From contig OZ024900.1 of the NCBI GenBank assembly GCA_964017195.1, positions 34,059,093-34,123,092 of the forward strand: DNA of 64,000 nt, read 5' to 3'. The position numbers and the translations under genes were made by a program. Under the pieces are notes generated by a model, which saw nothing but the letters and a program-made list of their open reading frames with translations, made no database searches and was not told the DNA's origin. This DNA is from Siderastrea radians. Its lineage: Eukaryota; Cnidaria; Anthozoa; Scleractinia; Rhizangiidae. Shown piece by piece: positions 44,821-56,335 of the stretch; the stretch's first letter is position 1; each line of letters starts with the position of its first letter.

Positions 44821-45672
44821 GTTATTACAATCTCGGCCGATCTCCCTGTTTCTCTTTAAAATGTCTAATACGCTTTCTTTTAATTGATGTTTAGACAAAA
44901 TATGTAGCGGAGGAATGCGTAGCATGAAGATGGTAGAAAGCGGCTTTTTGGATGTTTGTGGCTTCTTCTGAGCATAACCTTATCGTAAAAGCTTTTCATT
45001 CGTGATTGCTCATTAAAAGGGAGAAAATGCCCAAACAAGTGGAATGTATTCATCTTACAGTGTTGAAAGAAAGCTTATTAATTCAATCGATATAACTGAG
45101 CGATTATCTGCATGTCTCAACATTTTGACTTGGTTGGTGACAGAGAGTTATTACAATCTCAGCCGCTCTCCATTGTTTCTCTTCAAAATGTCTACTGCGT
45201 TTTGTTTAAATTGATGTTTACACAATATGTGTAGCGGAGGAATGCATAGCATGAACATCCACAATGCAATTTGCGTTCCATGCCACCACACTCAGGTTTA
45301 AACATTTTCACCAAACTTGATGCCTTATTAACCAAAAAGGCAGGCCGGACAGTGATAGAAAACTTTTCATTTTATTAGCAATCTCATTCATTCCCCAGTT
45401 GTCTTTAGCATTAAAAATGTCTACTGCGGCCTTGCTTTTGTCCAATGCCGAGGTGACCGCAAAGACGAAATGTCTAGAAAATATGGAGGTGTGTTAAAAA
45501 TACCCTAGAATCTTCTCTTTTCAGTTAATTGTGTCTAGTTGAAAAACATGATTTCACCCATCATTTGTGTTGTAAATCGTGGTTTTGTTACGGTTCATCG
45601 ATGGGTGATCTATTACGAACAAGGTAAGTCACTTGTATCTTCTTTTTAGCCGGACGCAACGAAACTGGCAAC

Positions 45673-46148
45673 ATGAAACGGCGGTGTGAATTCATATTGG
45701 TTGCCTTTGCCGTTGCTTTTTCAGCGGTTACTGCGACCAAAGGCCGAATTGAAAGAGGTAAGAACAAAGATATGCCGCGGTTAACGCTTGGCCAAAGGTA
45801 AATTCTGAGTCAGTTAAACATGGACTTGCCGCTGACTGAATGCTTATTTGAATTTTGAGAAGGGAGCTTTTGATCGAAAGAATGTCATTTGATCTTTGTT
45901 GTATTCTGCCAGGATATATTCTTTGCTACTGTAGAAAGGGTAGAGAAAAATGCTAGAGTTTATAATTAAGGAGCTGTTTTAAAGTCCTTGTTAACTCAGT
46001 GAAAGTCCGCATGTCCACAGTGTGTCTTTCTCTTTTGACTCGCCAAAGTTGTTCATTTGATCGCTGCGGGGGGTATACGCTTGAATTGTCCGGTCGAGGA
46101 GAGGGGTGATTCCCAATGCATGAAGTTTATTACACAATTACTGGATAA
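45673..46148 (+). pseudogene. Array gene 1: secreted peptide gene with nonsense codon
   Basis: Exon 1 (45673-45757) encodes MKRRCEF, a hydrophobic signal peptide and a terminal ER dipeptide, then a phase-1 donor GAG|gtaaga. Exon 2 starts at 46000 after 'ccttgttaactcag'. In frame it gives the CSFDRCGGYTLELSGRGEG region, then TGA at 46107-46109 where the other copies have TCA (Ser). The usual stop lies further on at 46146-46148. Relative to the intact copies exon 1 differs by indels of 6 and 3 bases, and exon 2 by 3, 12 and 3 bases, all multiples of three. This is the most diverged copy, recently broken if the model is right. Confidence 0.5.
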
Positions 46149-47699
46149 AGTGAACCCAGTTTCAGTTAATTATAAAAGTTGACAGCTAAAGGCTAGAAAA
46201 CTGATGGATACAACACTTCTGGTATATTATGTAATCAAGAGAAAATGCGTGCTTTAACCAGGTCAGTTGAAGGTCCACCGAAGATAGGCGGTTAGTGGAG
46301 CAAGTCCCCACCAACTGCAATACATAAATTAAAATTGGCCTAGGCGTTGGCCGGGCTTCAATCATCCTCAAACAAAAGAGTAGTCTTCTTCATTCTTGGG
46401 GACTTACAACTTTGTAAGGGGGTTTAGGGTGCTTATATCCCAGTAGTAGAGATTGTATTCGTGCTGAGATGGGAATAAAGAGGAAAATTGAAACTCAGTG
46501 AAACAAACAGAACACACATGCTTTCTTTCAACCAATCAGGAGAAAAGAAAAAATCCATCGTGACTGCGCCTGCGCAATTTTTCCCGCGCTTGGCACTGAT
46601 CGCAAGCTTCTACGTCATATACATTCTCTTTTGTGGTACACAGCCTTAAGTGTCATGTGTGTTTTTCAGCTTTAATTTAATAAGGTTTATGTCTCCCGAA
46701 CGATCTTATCCCTTTATTTAGATATATATTTTTTGAACTCAGGAAGATCAAAGTGTTTACTTTTCTGATATTGACACGCCAGCAATCATGTGAACGAATG
46801 GAGAGGGAAACAACATTGAAGAGGGAAATATTTCTTCTATCATCCACAAAATCAAACCTAAAATCAATCCTTTTGAAAAAGTATTACTGATGAGTTTGAA
46901 CATTTCCACCAAACTTGATGCTGCAGCAGTTGAACAGACAGCTGACAGAGATTGAAACATTTTACTGAACAAACAATCTCAATCACTCGCCATTGTTCCT
47001 CTATTTGGGAAGAGAAATATCCACTCGCCTTTGTTTAAACGTTCTTAGCAGAGGAATGCACAGCACGAAGAGAGAAGCAAACTTGTGCACAGTTTTTAGA
47101 CAGCAGAACATCGATCTGGCTCGAACCGTCATTATGGGAAACCCAAACGTGTTGAAGTTAACAAAAATTCGTGTTATTGTGAATGAAATTATTCAATGAG
47201 CAAATCACTATTAGGAAAGTGCTTTCGGTTCAAGAAGGCACGAAGGTCTAATTATTAGGGTCTCAGTTTAGTAGTAATATTAGCTAATTTTGTATTATTC
47301 GAGGATGGAGACTCAGACTATCCGACAGATTTGTTTAATTAGTCGTCAGGGAATTTAATTTGCTTAACTGAAAGAAAATTAATCTGAACTGAAGCATTCT
47401 TTGAAAATCAATCAAGCATATGGACGTTTCGGGAGAGGTTGCGGCATAACATTATTCAGACGCCAAGAGACTGAAATTATCATTAATGCTCAGGACATAA
47501 ACTTAAATTCTTCGCGGAGTCAGGTTTTGCTTTGGCCACTGTTGTCGTAATATTAAAGATTAAAACAGAACAACTTGAGTGTAAAGACAGAATCGTCGAG
47601 AATCGTTTACTTTTGTTTGTAACTTAGGGTGATTCATAACTTTAACTACAAGTTCAAAATGTCAAGTTAACCTTGCACAATAAAATGAAATTCCTAACT

Positions 47700-47707
47700 T
47701 ATAAATA
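47700..47707 (+). promoter_or_regulatory. TATA-like box 789 bp upstream of array gene 2
   Basis: TATAAATA in the conserved sub-repeat. The distance to the exon-1 ATG (789 bp) matches the other units (793, 793 and 781 bp). Confidence 0.35.
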
Positions 47708-48488
47708 AAAAGCGGCGTTTTGGATGTTTGTGTCTCCTTCTGAGCGTAACCCACTCGTAAAAGCTTTTCATGGGTGATGGCTCATTAAAACGGAGAAAAT
47801 GCCCCAAAGAAGTAAAATGGATTTATCTTACAGTGTTGAAAGAACACTTATAAATTCAGTCTAATATATATCTGAGGGATTATCTGTTTTAACATTTTCA
47901 CTAATGGTTGATGCCGTATCAGCTGAACAGCTGGTTGGTGACAGAGAGTTACCATTATCTCAGTCGCTCTCCATTGTTTCTCTTCAAAAGGTCTACTGCG
48001 TTTTGTTTAAATTTGTGTTTACACAAAATGTGCAGTGGAGGAAGGTATAGAATGAAGATTGATACGGAGCCATGCACAATGCAATTTTGCGTTCAATGCC
48101 ACCTCACTCGGTTTTCACTGATTTTCACCAAACTCGATGCCTCATCAGCCGAAAAAACGAAGGCGTGACCGTAATAGAAAATTTTTCATTTTATTAGCGA
48201 TCTTATTCATTCCCCAGTTGTCTTTGGAATTAAAATTGTCTACTGCGTCCTCACTTTTGTTCAATGTCGGGCTGCTTAGACAAAATGTCTAGAAAATATG
48301 GAAGTGTCAGGGTTAAAAATATCCAAGAGTTTTCTATTTTCAGTTAATTATGTCTAGTTGAAAATCATTCCACTCAATCATTTGTGTTGTAAATCGTGGT
48401 TATGTTACGGTTCATCGATGGGTGATCTCTTATGAACAAGGTAAGTCATTTCATTGTTCACTTGAGAGGACGCAACCAAACTGGCAAC

Positions 48489-48981
48489 ATGAAACGGCAG
48501 TGTGAATTTCTTATCTTGCTGGCTGCCTTTGCAGTTGCTTTTTCAGCAGTTACTGCGACCAAAGGGATTAAAAGAGGTAAGAACAAAGATATGTCGCGGT
48601 TGACGCTTGGCGAAAGGCAAATTCTAAGTCAGTTAAACATGGACTTGGCGCTGACTGAATGCTTATCCGAATTTTGAGAAGGGAGGTTTTGATCGAAAGA
48701 AAGTCAATTGATGTTTTTTGTATTCTACCAGGATATATTCTTTATTACTCTAGAAAGGGTAGACAAAAAGGCTAGAGTTTAATTAAGGAGATGTTTTAAA
48801 ACTCCTTTTTGTTATCTCAGTGAAAGTCCGCTCACCCACAGTGTGTCTTTCTCTTTTGACTCGCCGTTGTTCATGTGATCGCTGCGGGGAGGGGGGGGGG
48901 GGGTATAGGCTTGAGTTTTGCAGTCGAGGAGAGGGGTCATTCCCAATGCATGAAGTTCAGTACTACACAATTACTGGATAA
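48489..48981 (+). CDS. Array gene 2: small secreted Cys/Gly peptide, two exons
   Basis: Exon 1 (48489-48576) encodes MKRQCEFLILLAAF and the rest of a typical signal peptide, ending at KR; donor GAG|gtaaga, phase 1. The intron is 244 bases. Exon 2 (48821-48981) follows the pyrimidine-rich acceptor 'cctttttgttatctcag', also phase 1, and encodes about 53 residues with cysteines in a TRRCSCDRCG motif plus one before and one after it, a Gly run, and a stop TAA at 48979. The predicted precursor is 82 residues. Evidence is structural: phases match, and indels between copies are multiples of three within exons. The unspliced frame through the donor (to 48677) is also open but changes freely between copies. 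Family and function are unknown; a secreted toxin-, defence- or signalling-type peptide is possible. Confidence 0.5.
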
Positions 48982-49276
48982 AGTGAGACAATGTTCAGTT
49001 AGTTTTGACAGTTTTGAAGGTTGAAAGCTTAGCTTAAGCTGTCAACTTAAGCTGTTAACTTAATCCGAACTAGAAAACTGATGGATACAAACCTTCTGGT
49101 ATATTTTGTAATCAACAAAAAATCCCTGCTTTAACCGGGTCAGTTGGAGGTCCACCCAAGACAGGCGGTTAGTAGAGCAAGCCTTCACCAACTGCAATAC
49201 ATAAATTAAAATTGGACTGTGCGTTGGTCGGGCTTCAATCATGTTGAAACAAAAGAGTAGTCTTCTTCATTCCTGG

Positions 49277-49374
49277 TACCCTGCGAGCAAAGGCCCTTCG
49301 ATCTTCCTAGATAAGTCGGGAAGACCTCTTCCCGACTTATCTAGGAAGATCGAAGGGCCTCTGCTCGCAGGGTA
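49277..49374. mobile_element. 98-bp near-perfect hairpin MITE, 9-bp target duplication
   Basis: Ends TACCCTGCGAGCA...TGCTCGCAGGGTA; the two 48-base arms differ at about one position. CATTCCTGG is duplicated at 49268-49276 and 49375-49383. The two following units have the empty site 'cttcattcctggggactt' (near 53525 and 58117). A 9-bp duplication fits Mutator-like transposition. Confidence 0.9.
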
Positions 49375-50601
49375 CATTCCTGGGGACTTACAACTTCGTA
49401 AAGGGATTTAGGGTGCTTATATCCCAGTAGTAGAGATTGTATTCGTGTTGAGAGGGGAATTAACAGAAAAGTTGAAACCCAGTGAAATAAACAGAACACA
49501 CATGCATGCTTTCTTTCAACCAATAAGGAGAAAAGAAAAATCCATCGTGACTGGACCTGCACTATTTTTCCCGCGCTTGGCACTGATCGCACGCTTCTAC
49601 TTCATTTGTGGTACACAGACTTAAGTGATTTCATTTTTAAGGTTTATGTCTCCCGAGCGATATTATCCTTTATTTGGATATATATTTTTTGAACTCAGGA
49701 AGATTAAAGTGTTAACTTTCCCGATATTTCAAAATATCAAGTACTAACTTGATGGAAAGCAGCATAGAATAACTTCAGTTGCCTGTACCTCGCTCCTGAG
49801 AGCTACTCGCGCACGACACGCCATCAGTCATGTGAACGAATGGAGAGGGAAACAACATTGAAGGGAAAAATATTTCTTCTATCATCCACAAATCAAAAAT
49901 AAAATCAATCCTCTTGAAAACGTATTACTGATGAGTTTGAACATTTCCACTAAACTTGATGCTGCGGCAGTTGAACAGACAGCCGACAGAGATTGAAAGC
50001 ATTTTGTAGTTTAATTAATACTGAACAAACAATCTCAATCACTCGCCATTGTTCCTTTATTTGGGAAAAGAAATGTCCACTCGCCTTTGTTTAAACGTTC
50101 TTAGCAGAGGAATGCACAGCACGAAGATAGAAGCAAACTTGTGCACAGTTTTTAGACAGTACACTGAGTACAATATCGATCTGACTCGAACCGTCATCAT
50201 GGGAAACACAAACCTGTTGAGGTTAACAAAAATTCGTGTTATCGCGAATAAAAATTATTCAATGAGAAAATCACTATTAGGAAAGTGCTTTGAGTCCAAG
50301 ATGGCAAGAAGTTCTAATTATTAGGGTCTCAGTTCAGTAGCAATATCGGCAAATTTTGTATTATATATTCGATTATGGAGACTATCCAGACTATCCGACA
50401 GATTTGTTTAATTAGTCGTCAGGGAACTTTTAATTTGCCAAACTGAAAGAAAATTAATCTGAGCAGTAGCATTCTTTGAAAATCAATCAAGCATATGTAA
50501 TTCTCGGCAGAAGTCACGGCATAGCATGATTCAGACCCGACTCAGATTAGGAAAGATGCCAAGAAACTGAAATTATCATTTATGCTCAGGACGTAGACTT
50601 A

Positions 50602-50831
50602 AGCGGCCTTCACACGTCAAACTAATGTTGGCCAACTCGTGTTGGCAAACCGGCAAATTGGTGTGTGTGAACGACACAACAAAATGTTGGCAAACTGTTG
50701 GCAAGAATAGAAACAAGTTCCGCTATTTGTCGCCATCAGTTTGCCAACATGTTGTTTTGTCGTTCACACACACCAATTTTGTGTTTGCCGAAAAGAGTTG
50801 GCCAACATTAGTTTGACGTGTGAAGGCTGCT
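50602..50831. mobile_element. 230-bp PIF/Harbinger-like MITE (TTA target site)
   Basis: Ends AGCGGCCTTCACACGTCAAA and the inverse of AGCAGCCTTCACACGTCAAA, with long mirrored arms containing 'ttggccaac' and 'gttggcaaac'. TTA at 50599-50601 and 50832-50834; the other units read 'gtagacttagattcttc' without it. Confidence 0.9.
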
Positions 50832-51020
50832 TTAGATTCTTCATCGAGTCAGGTTTTGGCCACTGTTGTCGTAAACAGGACAACGAGAGCGTAAAGACAG
50901 ACTCGTCGAGAATCATCCATTGAATCTTTATCTTTGTTTGTAGCTTGGGGTGATTCATAACTTTAACTACAAGTTCAAAATGTCAAGTTAACCTTACACA
51001 ATAAAATGAAATTCCTAACT

Positions 51021-51028
51021 TATAAATA
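51021..51028 (+). promoter_or_regulatory. TATA-like box, first sub-repeat of unit
   Basis: TATAAATA, 932 bp upstream of the second copy at 51953 in the same unit. Confidence 0.3.
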
Positions 51029-51952
51029 GAACGCGGCGTTTTGGATGTTTGTGTCTCCTTTTGAGCTTGACCCACTCGTAAAATCTTTTCACACGTAAGG
51101 GGTCATTAAAACAGAGAAAATGCCCTAAAGAAGTGAACTGAATACATCTCGCTCACACGTGCTGAATTTAAACTGAAATCAATTTTTATATAAGGGATAA
51201 ACTGTTTGAACATTTTCACCAACGGTTGATGCCGCATCAGCCAAACAGCTGGTTGGCGACAGAGAGTTACTACAATCTCAGCTACTCTCCATTGCTTCTC
51301 TTTAAAATATCCACTACGTTTTGTTTAATTGTGCTTGGACTAAATGTGTAGTGGAGGATTGCATAGCATGAAGATTGATTCGGACTCTTGCACAAATTAT
51401 GCGATTTACGTCCGTACCACCACACTCCGGTTTAAACATTTTCTCTAACAACCCTAGCCACTCTCCATTCTTTGTCCGTTTGGAAATAGAGATGTCTACT
51501 AGCTCAGTTTTGTTAAAAAGTCCCTAGCAGAGAATGCACAGTATGAAGATAGAAGCAAACCTGTGCACAGGTATTCAGATACAGTAGAATGACCAGGAAT
51601 ATCGATCTGACTCCAGAGCCATCATGGGAAACTCAAGCCTGTTGAAGTTAACAAAAATTCGTGTTTTCGTGAGTACATTTCTCACTGAGCGACGGTACTA
51701 TTAGGGGGCTGCTTTCGGTTCAATCTCACGAGAGGTTCAAATTATTAGGGTCTGATTTATTCAGTAGCAATATTAGCTCAAATTATCATTAATGCTCAGG
51801 ACAGGTAAACAGGACAACAGAGTGTAAAGACAGACTCGTCAGGAATCATCTATTGAATCTTTAGCTTTGTTTGTAACTTAGGGTGATTCATAACTTTAAC
51901 TACAGGTTCAAAATGTCAAGTTATCTTACACAAGAAAATGAAATTCCTAACT

Positions 51953-51960
51953 TATAAATA
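51953..51960 (+). promoter_or_regulatory. TATA-like box 793 bp upstream of array gene 3
   Basis: TATAAATA in the second sub-repeat of the unit; conserved in position in the next units (56549 and 60460). Confidence 0.35.
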
Positions 51961-52745
51961 GAAAGCGGTGTTTTGGATGTTTGTGTCTCCTTCTGAGCGT
52001 AACCCATTTGCAAATAAAGCTTTTCATGCGTGATGGGTAATCAAAACGGAGAAAATGCCCCAAGGATGTGAAATATATTTATCTTGCAGTGTTTAATCAA
52101 AACTAAAATCAATTTTTATATAAGGGATTATCTGTTTGATTATTTTGGCCAAAATTTATGCCGCATTAGGCAAACAGGTTGGCGAGAGAGAGTTTAACTA
52201 CAATCTATGCCACTCTCCTTTGTTTCTCTTCAAACGCTGTCTACTTCATTTTGCTTAAATTGATGTTAAGACAAAATGCCGTAGCAGAGGAATGCATAGC
52301 ATGAACATTGACGCGGAGCCATGCACAATGCAATTTTGCGTTAAATATACCACCTCACTACCTCACTCCGGTTTTAACATTTTCACCAAACGTGATGCCT
52401 CATCAGCCGAAAAAGGAAGACGTGACCGTAATAGAAAACTTTTCGTTTTATTAGCGATCTTATTCATTCGTCAGTTGTCTATGGAATTAAAATTGTCTAC
52501 TGCGTCCTCACTTTTGTTCAATGTCGGGCTGCCTAGACAAAATGTCTAGAAAATATGGAAGTGTCAGGGTTAAAAATATCCAAGAGTTTTCTATTTTCAG
52601 TTAAATATGTCTAGTTGAAAATCATTCCACTCAATCATTTGTGTTGTAAATCTTGGTTATGTTATGGTTTATCGATGGGTGATCTCTTATGAACAAGGTA
52701 AGTCACTTCATTGTTCACTTGAGAGGACGCAACCAAACTGGCAAC

Positions 52746-53238
52746 ATGAAACGGCAGTGTGAATTTCTTATCTTGCTGGCTGCCTTTGCCGTTGCGTTTT
52801 CAGCAGTTACTGCGACCAAAGGGATTAAAAGAGGTAAGAACAAAGATATGTCGCGGTTGACGCTTGGCGAAAGGCAAATTCTAAGTCAGTTAAACATGGA
52901 CTTGGCGCTGACTGAATGCTTATCCGAATTTTGAGAAGGGAGGTTTTGATCGAAAGAAAGTCAATTGATGTTTTTTGTATTCTACCAGGATATATTCTTT
53001 ATTACTCTAGAAAGGGTAGACAAAAAGGCTAGAGTTTAATTAAGGAGATGTTTTAAAACTCCTTTTTGTTATCTCAGTGAAAGTCCGCTCATCCACAGTG
53101 TGTCTTTCTCTTTTGACTCGCCGTTGTTCATGTGATCGCTGCGGGGAGGGGGGGGGGGGGTATAGGCTTGAGTTTTGCGGTCGAGGAGAGGGGTCATTCC
53201 CAATGCATGAAGTTCAGTACTACACAATTACTGGATAA
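52746..53238 (+). CDS. Array gene 3: small secreted Cys/Gly peptide, two exons
   Basis: Exon 1 52746-52833, exon 2 53078-53238, intron 244 bases. The signal peptide is identical to gene 2's, and the splice sites and stop (TAA at 53236) are in the same positions. Exon 2 differs from gene 2 by few substitutions (for example Ser to Gly after the last Cys). The G run after the CSCDRCG motif has the same length as in gene 2, so the predicted precursor is again 82 residues. Confidence 0.5.
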
Positions 53239-55659
53239 AGTGAGACAATGTTCAGTTAGTTTTGACAGTTTTGAAGGTTGAAAGCTTAGCTTAAGCTGTC
53301 AACTTAAGCTGTTAACTTAATCCGGGCTAGAAAACTGATGGATACAAACCTTCTGGTATATTTTGTAATCAACAAAAAATTCCTGCTTCAACCGGGTCAG
53401 TTGAAGGTCCACCCAAGACAGGCGGTTAGTGGAGCGAGCCTTCACCAACTGCAATACATAAATTAAAATTGGACTGTGCGTTGGCCGGGCTTCAATCATG
53501 TTGAAACAAAAGAGTAGTCTTCTTCATTCCTGGGGACTTACAACTTCGTAAAGGGATTTAGGGTACTTATATCCCAGTAGTAGAGATTGTATTCATGTTG
53601 AGAGGGGAATTAACAGAAAAGTTGAAACCCAGTGAAATAAACAGAACACACATGCATGCTTTCTTTCAACCAATAAGGAGAAAAGAAAAATCCATCGTGA
53701 CTGGACCTGCACTATTTTCCCGCGCTTGGCACTGATCGCACGCTTCTACTTCATTTGTGGTACACAGACTTAAGTGATTTCATTTTTAAGGTTTATGTCT
53801 CCCGAGCGATCTTATCCTTTATTTGGATATATATCTTTTGAACTCAGGAAGATTAAAGTGTTAACTTTCCCGATATTTCAAAATATCAAGTACTAACTTG
53901 ATGGAAAGTAGCATAAAATAACTTCAGTTGCCTGTACCTCGCTCCTGAGAGCTACTCGCGCACGACACGCCATCAGTCATGTGAACGAATGGAGAGGGAA
54001 ACAACATTGAAGGGAAAAATATTTCTTCTATCATCCACAAATCAAAAATAAAATGAATCCTCTTGAAAACGTATTACTGATGAGTTTGAACATTTCCACT
54101 AAACTTGATGCTGCGGCAGTTGAACAGACAGCCGACAGAGATTGAAAGCATTTTATAGTGTTATTAATACTGAACAAACAATCTCAATCACTCGCCATTG
54201 TTCCTTTATTTGGGAAAAGAAATGTCCACTCGCCTTTGTTTAAACGTTCTTAGCAGAGGAATGCACAGCACGAAGATAGAAGCAAACTTGTGCACAGTTT
54301 TTAGACAGTACACTGAGTACAATATCGATCTGACTCGAACCGTCATCATGGGAAACACAAACCTGTTGAGGTTAACAAAAATTCGTGTTATCGCGAATAA
54401 AAATTATTCAATGAGAAAATCACTATTAGGAAAGAGCTTTGAGTCCAAGATGGCAAGAAGTTCTAATTATTAGGGTCTCAGTTCAGTAGCAATATCGGCT
54501 AATTTTGTATTATATATTCGATTATGGAGACTATCCAGACTATCCGACAGATTTGTTTAATTAGTCGTCAGGGAACTTTTAATTTGCCAAACTGAAAGAA
54601 AATTAATCTGAGCAGTAGCATTCTTTGAAAATCAATCAAGCATATGTAATTCTCCGCAGAAGTCACGGCATAGCATGATTCAGACCCGATTCAGATTAGG
54701 AAAGATGCCAAGAAACTGAAATTATCATTTATGCTCAGGACGTAGACTTAGATTCTTCATCGAGTCAGGTTTTGGCCACTGTTGTCGTAAACAGGACAAC
54801 GAGAGCGTAAAGACAGACTCGTCGGGAATCATCCATTGAATCTTTACCTTTGTTTGTAGCTTGGGGTGATTCATAACTTTAACTACAAGTTCAAAATGTC
54901 AAGTTAACCTTACACAATAAAATGAAATTCCTAACTTATAAATAGAACGCGGCGTTTTGGATGTTTGTGTCTCCTTTTGAGCTTGACCCACTCGTAAAAG
55001 CTTTTCACACGTAAGGGGTCATTAAAACGGAGAAAATGCCCTAAAGAAGTGAACTGAATACATCTCGCTCACACGTGCTGAATTTAAACTGAAATCAATT
55101 TTTATATTAGGGATAAACTGTTTGAACATTTTCACCAACGGTTGATGCCGCATCAGCCAAACAGCTGGTTGGCGACAGAGAGTTACTACAATCTCAGCTA
55201 CTCTCTCCATTGCTTCTCTTTAAAATATCCACTACGTTTTGTTTTAATTGTGCTTGGACTAAATGTGTAGTGGAGGATTGCATAGCATGAAGATTGATTC
55301 GGACTCTTGCACAAATTATGCGATTTACGTCCGTACCACCACACTCCGGTTTAAACATTTTCTCTAACAACCCTAGCCACTCTCCGTTCTTTGTCCGTTT
55401 GGAAATAGAGATGTCTACTAGCTCAGTTTTGTTAAAAAGTCCCTAGCAGAGAATGCACAGTATGAAGATAGAAGCAAACCTGTGCACAGGTATTCAGATA
55501 CAGTAGAATGACCAGGAATATCGATCTGACTCCAGAGCCGTCATGGGAAACTCAAGCCTGTTGAAGTTAACAAAAATTCGTGTTTTCGTGAGTACATTTC
55601 TCACTGAGCGAAGTACTATTAGGGGGCTGCTTTCGGTTCAATCTCACGAGAGGTTCAAA

Positions 55660-56335
55660 CTCAAGTAACTTAAGGCTTGGTTGTTTTTCCTAAAACAACC
55701 CCCAGCAGAGATTTTTGAAACCTTCCGTTTTTTGTGGTTAAAATAACTTATCCCAAACATACCAGTTTCAGTTAATAATTGTTTGACTTTTCTGATCAAA
55801 TTAAAGTCTTTCTAACTATCACGTGACATTTCTTGGTTGATGACGTCACAAAACGTGTTTTTTGAAATGGGGAACGTTAGCACTTAAAAATTTGGAGAAC
55901 TTATGTCGTTAAAATGCCCAGTAGCACCATAACAGTGTATTTCCGCCTTTTAAGGTGGTATACGTCATTTATGTTTGAAGATATTTCGACGTTTAGCATG
56001 TCACGTGACCTGTTTTCAAAAATTGACCGTTTCCATTAACACATGGACACGATTAAAAAGCGGAGTGATAAATCCTATACTAAGAATCATTGGACAATGA
56101 AGTAAAAAGATGAATATCAAATAGCTTTCTGTTCCCCATTTTCACGTAAAGATTTTGACCGTTATAAGTCATTTTCAAGTCACGTGACAAAAACTTCAGG
56201 TGAATAAGTTCATAAAATTACTAATAATAACGATGCCAAACTACTTGCTAAGTTTCAGGAAGAATGGAAAAATGTTTCACCTTCAAATAAAAATATGTCA
56301 AATTACCAGCCTAGTCAAGCCTTAACATACTTGAG
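55660..56335. mobile_element. 676-bp element present in only one unit
   Basis: Ends CTCAAGTAACTTAAGGCTTG and the inverse of CTCAAGTATGTTAAGGCTTG. Comparison with the empty site in the next unit ('gaggttcaaattattaggg', near 60240) leaves at most a 2-bp duplication, AA. No transposase frame; superfamily not assigned. Confidence 0.85.

Larger units (their letters stand above)
34910..45672 (+). repeat. Tandem array, first (partial) unit, expanded by insertions
   Basis: Sequence homologous to later units from exon 2 onward. Removing the gypsy element (4,576 bp with its duplication), the 36788-37974 element, the 35719 MITE, a 306-bp local duplication and the 44.6-kb MITE leaves the same order of blocks. 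It carries TATA-bearing sub-repeats at 38843 and 44351 plus a third, partial sub-repeat near 44930-45260. Confidence 0.75.
45673..48488 (+). repeat. Tandem array, short unit (2.8 kb)
   Basis: Runs from exon 1 of gene 1 to just before gene 2. It has one TATA-bearing sub-repeat (47700) where later units have two, which accounts for most of the length difference from the 3.92-kb basic unit. Confidence 0.8.
48489..52745 (+). repeat. Tandem array unit with two MITE insertions (4,257 bp)
   Basis: Subtracting the hairpin MITE with its 9-bp duplication (107 bp) and the TTA-flanked MITE (233 bp) leaves 3,917 bp, the same as the next unit without its own insertion. Confidence 0.9.

Noticed and set aside
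45886..45940. Alternative exon 2 after 'gttgtattctgccag' giving a short Cys-containing ending (CYCRKGREKC) in gene 1
   Set aside because: All three cysteines are replaced in genes 2-4 and the acceptor is lost in gene 5, so there is no sign of constraint. The resemblance to a defensin start is superficial.
48432..48677. 81-codon single-exon protein read straight through the exon-1 donor (also at 52689, 57285 and 61184)
   Set aside because: The part after the GAG|gtaaga donor changes mostly non-synonymously between copies and has a premature stop in gene 1, so it behaves like intron. The ATG at the start of that frame also overlaps another GTAAGT site.
48842..49030. Second open frame in exon 2, reading VVHLIAAGGIRLNC in gene 1
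   Set aside because: It does not join exon 1 in phase through the best acceptor, and its stop position differs between copies, unlike the chosen frame.
50049..50324. 91-codon frame repeated in units (also 54198 and 58788)
   Set aside because: It is shorter and shifted in the related block at 46993, lacks domain features and shows no splice-supported structure; likely a by-product of recent unit duplication.
52292..52549. 85-codon frame repeated in units (also 56888; related at 47908)
   Set aside because: It is lost in the last unit by indels near 60855 and 60930 and has no recognisable domain, so constraint is not supported.
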